A stretch of DNA of 6,013 bases. Source: JAIPJO01 sp035269015. GTDB lineage: Bacteria > Patescibacteriota > Patescibacteriia > Patescibacteriales > UBA12465. The number at the start of each line of letters is the position of its first letter. Position 1 is the stretch's first letter. A program made the position numbers and the translations under genes. Shown in pieces: positions 1 through 4,475 of this stretch. The DNA is taken from contig DATFJU010000010.1 of NCBI GenBank assembly GCA_035269015.1, positions 1 to 6,013 of the forward strand, in the 5' to 3' direction. The notes under the pieces are model-generated. The model worked only from the letters and a program-made list of their open reading frames with translations, searched no databases and was not told the origin of the DNA.

Positions 1-819
1 GTTTTTAAATATGACCCTAAAACTGATTTGGAAAAATTTAGTTTAGATTTTAAAAATAAAAAGTTTGATTTTTGCATACCAGCTTTACATGGTCAGGGCG
101 GAGAAGATGGTAGTATCCAGGGTTATCTAGAGTCTTTAAAGATTCCATATTGTTTTTCTAATATTAAAGCTAGCGCTGTAGCGATGGATAAAAATTTAAG
201 TAAAATATTGCTTAAAGAAAAAGGTATTGAAGTTTTAAATTCAAAGTTAGTTAATAATAACAAAGATATTACTGATTTAAGTATTGATTATCCAGTTATA
301 GTTAAACCTAATCAAGGGGGGTCTTCGGTAAATATTAATATATGTTATGATTTTAGTGAACTTGAAGAGGCAGTGAATATAATTTTAAACAACAATGAAG
401 AAGTACTTATTGAGAAATATTTAAAAGAAGCTAAGGAATTAACTGTTTCTGTTATTGAGAAAGATAATAAAGTTTTAAGTTTGCCAGTAATGGAAATTAT
501 TGCTAATAAAGGTGTGTTTTATGATTACAACTCTAAGTATAGTCAAGGCGGTAGTACTTATATTTGTCCAGCAGAAATAGATAAAGAAATATATAGTTTA
601 GCTCAAAAGTGGTCTAAATTAGTTTTTAAAACTATAGGTGCTAGAGATCTGGCTCGGGTTGATTATCTTTATGATGAAGAAAACAAGAAGTTATATTTTT
701 TAGAAATAAATACTATACCAGGTATGACTAAAACTAGTTTAATGCCGGAAGCAGCTAGTAAAGAAGGCTATGAATTTATTGATTTACTAGAGTTGATTAT
801 AGGTAATCACATAAAATAA
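1..819 (+). CDS. ddl: D-alanine--D-alanine ligase, 5'-truncated by the window edge
   Basis: Cytoplasmic ATP-grasp enzyme that joins two D-alanines for the peptidoglycan stem peptide. The frame is open from base 1, so the TTG at 28 is an internal Leu codon and not the start. 272 codons are visible. Numbering from base 1, motifs in order are HGQGGEDG (30-37), AMDK (Lys64), the ATP-binding KPNQGGSSV (Lys102, Ser108), the omega-loop YDYNSKY (Lys179, Tyr180), RVD (Arg219, Asp221), the metal ligands in LEIN (Glu235, Asn237) and PGMT. Tyr180 matches the Tyr of D-Ala-D-Ala ligases; D-lactate-forming ligases have Phe there. In E. coli DdlB the HGxxGEDG motif begins near residue 63, so about 30-35 N-terminal residues lie outside the window. 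The stop is 5 bases before ftsQ, indicating one operon, as in many dcw clusters. Nothing in the visible part looks degenerate. Confidence 0.96.
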   Translation, partial: VFKYDPKTDLEKFSLDFKNKKFDFCIPALHGQGGEDGSIQGYLESLKIPYCFSNIKASAVAMDKNLSKILLKEKGIEVLNSKLVNNNKDITDLSIDYPVIVKPNQGGSSVNINICYDFSELEEAVNIILNNNEEVLIEKYLKEAKELTVSVIEKDNKVLSLPVMEIIANKGVFYDYNSKYSQGGSTYICPAEIDKEIYSLAQKWSKLVFKTIGARDLARVDYLYDEENKKLYFLEINTIPGMTKTSLMPEAASKEGYEFIDLLELIIGNHIK

Positions 820-824
820 TTATT

Positions 825-1673
825 ATGTCAAGAGTATTAAAAAAGCGTAGAAGACGCAAAGATTATCAAAATAAGAGTTTTAATAATCCTTTCTTTAAAG
901 ATAAAAGACGGGGAAGGACAGGAGTCTCAAAAAAGTTTATTTTATATAGCTTAGTTATTATATTAATACTAGCTTTTGCTTTTTGGTTTTTTTATATCTC
1001 AGATACTTTTAAAATAAAAAATATTGAAATTAATGGATTAGAAAGAACAGCTGAACATGAAGTATTAGATAAAATCTCTGAAGTTAGTGGTAAAACTAAA
1101 TTATTTTTGCAACAAGATAATCTATTTTTAATAAGTACTAATAATTTATCTACTGTTTTAAAAAATCATTTTAACTTTGCTCAAGTTGATATTAATAAAG
1201 AGTTACCTGGTAAAATAATTATAGATATTAGTGAGAGAAAATATGAAGCTATCTTTTTAGAGGATGGTAATTATTACTATATTGATAAGGCCGGTTATAT
1301 TGTTGATAAAATAAATGAATTAAAAGATGTTAATTCTGTAAATTATGCTATAATTAATAATGAAAGCAACAATAAAATAGAAGAAAATAAAGTTAGTATA
1401 GAATCAGATTATATTGTTTTTATTGATAACTTTTTTAATGACTTAAAGCAAAGGTCTAGTGATATAGTAATTGAAAAATTTATTGTAAAAAATATAAACT
1501 CAGGATTAAGTGCTCAGGTTGTTAATGGACCTATACTTTATTTAAATATTAATAATGAGGTTGGTAGTCAGGTGCGTAACTTAGTAATATTAAAAGAAAA
1601 TAAATTAAATGATAATTTCTTTCAAAGATCTTATATAGACCTAAGGTACGGTAATAGATTATTTTTAAATTAA
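825..1673 (+). CDS. ftsQ: Cell division protein FtsQ/DivIB
   Basis: Bitopic divisome scaffold of 282 residues that links early and late division proteins and, in known systems, contacts FtsB and FtsL outside the membrane. It shows a strongly basic cytoplasmic tail (residues 5-37, many Lys/Arg), one membrane span (about 38-58) and a POTRA domain (about 62-136) opening with FKIKNIEINGLE and closing with ELPGKIIIDISERKYEA. The beta domain begins with YYYIDKAGYIVD and ends in YIDLRYGNRLFLN, the usual FtsQ C-terminal strand signature. Length is normal for the family. It follows ddl by 5 bases and precedes a small membrane-protein gene by 7, so all three are probably co-transcribed from a promoter left of the window. 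No clear Shine-Dalgarno sequence precedes the ATG. ftsA, the common next gene, is absent here. Confidence 0.93.
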   Translation: MSRVLKKRRRRKDYQNKSFNNPFFKDKRRGRTGVSKKFILYSLVIILILAFAFWFFYISDTFKIKNIEINGLERTAEHEVLDKISEVSGKTKLFLQQDNLFLISTNNLSTVLKNHFNFAQVDINKELPGKIIIDISERKYEAIFLEDGNYYYIDKAGYIVDKINELKDVNSVNYAIINNESNNKIEENKVSIESDYIVFIDNFFNDLKQRSSDIVIEKFIVKNINSGLSAQVVNGPILYLNINNEVGSQVRNLVILKENKLNDNFFQRSYIDLRYGNRLFLN

Positions 1674-1680
1674 ATTATAT

Positions 1681-1824
1681 ATGGAAACATTATTTAAAAC
1701 ATTACTTGTGATTGCTGTTATAGTTTTTTGCTTGTTAGTTATAGGAGTATTTTTATTATTAGTAAAGGTATTTCTTATCTTTAATACAGAGGCTAATCTC
1801 TTTGGATTAACCATTACTTATTAG
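1681..1824 (+). CDS. Small single-span membrane protein, 47 aa, function unknown
   Basis: ATG at 1681, stop TAG at 1822-1824. The product starts METLFKTLLVIAVIVF and has one long hydrophobic stretch (about residues 8-34, interrupted only by Lys29), then a short polar tail ending in GLTITY. The single Lys at position 6 gives little topology information; an N-in orientation is a guess. It starts 7 bases after the ftsQ stop, on the same strand, with no room for a separate promoter, and the xer promoter begins just after it, so it is most likely the last gene of the ddl-ftsQ operon. No Shine-Dalgarno is visible, as for its neighbours. I recognise no family. A role beside FtsQ in division is only a guess from position. 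Support is position, uninterrupted frame and a convincing membrane helix; AT-rich DNA can produce hydrophobic ORFs by chance. Confidence 0.6.
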   Translation: METLFKTLLVIAVIVFCLLVIGVFLLLVKVFLIFNTEANLFGLTITY

Positions 1825-1827
1825 AGT

Positions 1828-1857
1828 TTGACGGTGTGTTTATTTTTTTGCTATACT
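1828..1857 (+). promoter_or_regulatory. Sigma70-type promoter of the xer recombinase gene
   Basis: TTGACG at 1828-1833 (5 of 6 to the -35 consensus) and TATACT at 1852-1857 (5 of 6 to the -10 consensus) are separated by 18 bases. Transcription would start near 1864, giving a 5' leader of about 60 bases before the xer ATG at 1926. The -10 directly abuts the inverted repeat at 1859-1890, so the start site falls inside its left arm. Anything bound to the repeat would be expected to affect this promoter. Confidence 0.7.
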
Positions 1858-1858
1858 A

Positions 1859-1890
1859 TAACTGAGTGTAAGGGATATTATACTCAGTTA
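1859..1890. repeat. 12-base inverted repeat with 8-base spacer, loxP-like layout
   Basis: Left arm TAACTGAGTGTA (1859-1870), spacer AGGGATAT (1871-1878), right arm TATACTCAGTTA (1879-1890). The arms are complementary at 11 of 12 positions, and the exception is a G-T pair. It has no T-run after it on either strand, so it is not a typical intrinsic terminator. As RNA it could form a hairpin in the xer leader, though the start site near 1864 would remove the outermost bases. As DNA it is a dyad with an asymmetric 8-base core, the layout of Cre-type recombination sites, and it could equally be an operator. Confidence 0.75.
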
Positions 1891-1925
1891 ATAAAACAAC
1901 TAAAATTAGCTAAATAATAACTAAT

Positions 1926-2858
1926 ATGTCTTATTTACCCTATCTAGATGACTTCCTTTTAAACCTTAAGGTTAATAATTATTCACAAGAAACTATCTAT
2001 AACTATGAACGTGATCTTAATGTCTTTTTAAATTTTTTAAAGGATTCTAAGTTAGATTTTAATAAATTAAACAAAAAAGACTTACTTAACTACAAGGCAC
2101 TTTTAACCTCAGTTGATAGAACTACCGCTAAGTCTCAAAAAACAACTAAAAAACTTTCTCCATATTCAATCAATAGAATGTTATCAGCTATTAGAGCTTA
2201 TTTAAAATATTTAATTGATAATGATTATGATACTCCCCTAGCCCCTGATACCATAAAAATGATTAAAACTACTAAGAAGAAATCACAAGTACCAGAATTA
2301 GAACAATTAGTCAAGCTTATTGAAGCACCAAATAGATTTGAAAAAAATACTAAAATTGCCACTAGAAACAGAGCTATTTTAGAAATTCTATTTGCTACCG
2401 GTCTTCGTATTAGTGAGTTAATTAATATAAAAATTAATCAAATTGATAAAGAAGGAAAAGTTTTTGTTTTAGGTAAAGGAAAAAAAGAGAGATTTGTTTA
2501 TTTAACCCCTAGAGCACTAGTACATCTTCATAATTACCTCAAAATAAGGCCTGAGCACTCCCCTTACCTCTTTGTTCCCTATCGTGGACTAAATGCAGGA
2601 GTTAAACATAAAAAACTCTCTACTAACTATTTACAAGAAAGAATTAAAAGATATAGAGAGTATTTAGATATTAATATACCAGCTTCAGCTCATTCTCTTA
2701 GACATGGATTTGCTACTTATTTAGCTGAATCAGGAGCCTCTCCTGCCGCTATACAAATACTTTTAGGGCATGAATCTCTAGATACTACTACTAGATATGT
2801 ACATGCTTCTGATAAGTACGCCCAAAAAATACATAAGCGTTATCATCCCTTGCAGTAA
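1926..2858 (+). CDS. xer: Xer-family tyrosine recombinase (XerC/XerD type)
   Basis: Site-specific recombinase of 310 residues, the family that resolves chromosome dimers at dif. The N-terminal SAM-like core-binding domain spans about residues 4-100 and the catalytic domain about 120-305. All six catalytic positions are present: Arg161 (ATGLRISEL), Lys184 (GKG), His256 and Arg259 (HSLRH), His282 (LLGHESLDTT) and the nucleophile Tyr291 (TRYVH). The C-terminus HKRYHPLQ resembles the XerC/XerD tail, which contacts the partner subunit. Length is normal (XerC/D about 300; Cre is longer and has Trp at the second His position). A stop at 1911-1913 in the same frame makes the ATG at 1926 the only ATG start. 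No Shine-Dalgarno precedes it. It has its own promoter and a dyad upstream, and is convergent with the M23 gene. Sequence alone does not separate XerC from XerD or from a lone Xer. No integrase-style attachment repeats or cargo are seen, so a housekeeping role is favoured. Confidence 0.9.
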   Translation: MSYLPYLDDFLLNLKVNNYSQETIYNYERDLNVFLNFLKDSKLDFNKLNKKDLLNYKALLTSVDRTTAKSQKTTKKLSPYSINRMLSAIRAYLKYLIDNDYDTPLAPDTIKMIKTTKKKSQVPELEQLVKLIEAPNRFEKNTKIATRNRAILEILFATGLRISELINIKINQIDKEGKVFVLGKGKKERFVYLTPRALVHLHNYLKIRPEHSPYLFVPYRGLNAGVKHKKLSTNYLQERIKRYREYLDINIPASAHSLRHGFATYLAESGASPAAIQILLGHESLDTTTRYVHASDKYAQKIHKRYHPLQ

Positions 2859-2885
2859 TGTTTACTATTTTTAAATAAGGTTTTT

Positions 2886-4115
2886 TTAAGGAAGGTAGTC
2901 TAAAGGATTAACTGGAATACCTTCTTTTCTAATTTCGAAGTGTAAATGAGGTCCGGTTGTAAAATAACCTGCGCCTATTGTTCCTGGCATCCCTCCAGTT
3001 TTTCCTATTACCTGTCCTTGAAATACAAAATCATCTTCTTTTACAATTACAGATGAGGGATGAGAATAAACAGTTGAATAACCATCTGCATGAATAATCA
3101 TGATATAGGCATAACTTTTAGTACCATCAAATTTAACTTTAGCTACATAACCAGAGGCAGCTGCTCTAAGAGTGCTTCCCTGGCTAGCTCTAATATCAAT
3201 AGCAGGATGCTCACCAATTAAATGTCTAAAAGGATAACTTGGATCATGAAAAGTTGAAGTTATGTAATTTTTAGCAACAGGCCAAGCAAAATCACTATCT
3301 AAAGCCTCAAGCTTATTACCTTCTAGTTTTTGCAATCTTTGTCTAACAGTTTGTTCAAGGTTTACAATCTCTTGTGATGCTTCTTCTTGTTGTCTCTTAG
3401 CCTCTGACAGTAAATCTTGGTATTTATCTTCTTTTTCTTCTGTCTTTACTAGTAAATATTCTTTATTATTCCTTTCATATTTTAAAGCATCTCTTTTTGT
3501 TTCTAAGTTCTTTTTCAGTTTAGCTAATTCTTCATTTTTTTGGGCTTTATCTTGACGATTTATCTCTAATTTTTTTTTGTGTTTTTTTAAATCATCTAAA
3601 CTAGAGCTAATTTCTTTATTGGTATCTTCTAAATATTTTACTTGATTTAAAAATTCTGCTAAAGAATTATTTAACAATAGAATTTCTAATGTAGATGTTT
3701 GATTTTGTTTATTAACCATTTTTAATAAGTTGCCTAAGTGTTGTTTTTCATTATTAATTTTTCTGTCTTTTGCTTGAATATCTAGTCCTAATTTTCTAAT
3801 TTCTAAGTTAAGTTCATCGATTTCAAGTTCTAATTCAGTAATATCTAGTTGAGCTTTGCTAATTCTGTTTTCTAAAATAGACACCTGATTTTCTAAGGTG
3901 CTTTGCTCATTTTGAAATTCATCAATTAGTTTCCTGTATTTTTCTTGTTCTTTTTTAATAGTATCAAGTTGTTTTTTCTTAGCATTTAGTTCATTGTTTA
4001 GAAGTCTCATTTCAGCTGTGTCTTCGTAGTCATTTTGAGCAAAAACCTGACCAGACATTGAAACTATGGCTAAGATAATGAAGAAAAGTATAATTATTTT
4101 AATTTGTTTATGCAT
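2886..4115 (-). CDS. Secreted coiled-coil M23 peptidoglycan endopeptidase, EnvC/PcsB-like
   Basis: A 409-residue exported protein likely to cut or regulate cutting of peptidoglycan cross-bridges during division. Residues 1-26 form a signal peptide (basic start, hydrophobic IIILFFIILAIVS, probable cleavage after VFA). Residues about 34-265 are a long Lys/Glu-rich coiled coil; the non-polar patch LEILLLNNSLAEFLNQVKYL (143-162) resembles the hairpin tip by which EnvC/PcsB-type proteins contact FtsX. The LytM/M23 domain follows (about 275-409). Zinc ligands are intact: His303 and Asp307 (HPAID) and His392 (HLH), with catalytic His352 (YSHP) and His390. Unlike E. coli EnvC, which lacks zinc ligands and only activates amidases, this protein should be an active metallopeptidase. 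It is encoded convergently to xer, with 27 bases between the stops. It has its own extended -10 promoter and no Shine-Dalgarno; the ATG lies about 20 bases after the predicted transcription start. Confidence 0.92.
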   Translation of the reverse strand: MHKQIKIIILFFIILAIVSMSGQVFAQNDYEDTAEMRLLNNELNAKKKQLDTIKKEQEKYRKLIDEFQNEQSTLENQVSILENRISKAQLDITELELEIDELNLEIRKLGLDIQAKDRKINNEKQHLGNLLKMVNKQNQTSTLEILLLNNSLAEFLNQVKYLEDTNKEISSSLDDLKKHKKKLEINRQDKAQKNEELAKLKKNLETKRDALKYERNNKEYLLVKTEEKEDKYQDLLSEAKRQQEEASQEIVNLEQTVRQRLQKLEGNKLEALDSDFAWPVAKNYITSTFHDPSYPFRHLIGEHPAIDIRASQGSTLRAAASGYVAKVKFDGTKSYAYIMIIHADGYSTVYSHPSSVIVKEDDFVFQGQVIGKTGGMPGTIGAGYFTTGPHLHFEIRKEGIPVNPLDYLP

Positions 4116-4128
4116 ATATTTGTATAAT

Positions 4129-4164
4129 AAAAGACTAATTGTATTATATCATAATTAGTCTTTT
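4129..4164. repeat. Long palindrome spanning the M23 gene's -10 region
   Basis: Left arm AAAAGACTAATT (4129-4140) and right arm AATTAGTCTTTT (4153-4164) are perfectly complementary over 12 bases. A further G-T and T-A pair bring the arms to 14, with an 8-base core at 4143-4150. The core holds the - strand TATAAT. Read on the + strand the hairpin is followed by T's to 4166, so it could also stop + strand (antisense) transcription. On the - strand it would block its own gene if it acted as a terminator, so an operator or start-site structure is more likely in that direction. Confidence 0.75.
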
Positions 4165-4171
4165 TTGTTAA
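4143..4171 (-). promoter_or_regulatory. Sigma70-type promoter with extended -10 for the M23 peptidase gene
   Basis: On the - strand, TTAACA (4171-4166, 5 of 6 to the -35 consensus) is followed after exactly 17 bases by a perfect TATAAT (4148-4143). A TG one base before the -10 gives the extended form TGATATAAT. Transcription would begin near 4136, leaving a leader of about 20 bases before the ATG at 4115. This is the strongest promoter match in the window. Its -10 is the core of a 12-14 base inverted repeat. Confidence 0.8.
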
Positions 4172-4475
4172 TAGCTTGAACAGGGTATAAACTCTTAGAT
4201 ATTTTAGAGAAAAAAAGTAAAAAGAATTATTATCCTAATTGTGGTAAATGTAGAAAAAAACCTGTTTCTGTTAAAGGAAAATAAAGACTTAAAATGAGCT
4301 CTATAACTGAAGATAAGCTATCTGAAGAGATGTCTTCCTATTATTGATTACATCTCTCTCAACACATTTATATCTTCACTTCCCTCTTCAATTTATTTTT
4401 AGTAAGAACTATTATTAAAAGATTATTGTTAATAAAATAATTTTCTTTTTTTATTAATTTATATATCTCTTATTA
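4172..4475. other. AT-rich intergenic stretch without a convincing gene
   Basis: About 300 bases between the M23 promoter and the 3' end of the S74 gene. On the + strand a frame closed at both ends (about 4180-4284) has no ATG, GTG or TTG start but encodes a lysine-rich tail with a Cys pair, NYYPNCGKCRKK, which could be a remnant of a lost gene. A 17-codon ATG frame at 4294-4347 has no close ribosome binding site. Weak secondary structure: an 8-base stem 4326-4333/4350-4357 and an all-A/T stem 4429-4437/4449-4457. Neither has the GC stem plus T-run of an intrinsic terminator in the - direction, so I see no clear end signal for the S74 gene. No tRNA or CRISPR-like repeats are seen. Confidence 0.5.

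Noticed and set aside
28..819. TTG at 28 as the ddl start
   Set aside because: The frame stays open to base 1 and the family needs about 30 more N-terminal residues, so this is an internal Leu codon.
1794..1815. Near-palindrome around the end of the small membrane ORF
   Set aside because: Only 7 of 8 positions pair, it is within coding sequence and there is no T-run after it.
2859..2887. Intrinsic terminator between xer and the M23 gene
   Set aside because: There is a T-run at 2881-2887, but the preceding stems (CCTT/AAGG, GTAA/TTAC, TATTT/AAATA) are only 4-5 bases and mostly A/T. It may end xer transcription, but the sequence does not show a proper hairpin.
4429..4457. A/T-only stem-loop after the S74 gene as a terminator
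   Set aside because: A 9-base stem of A and T alone is expected by chance in this sequence, and no T-run follows it in the - direction.
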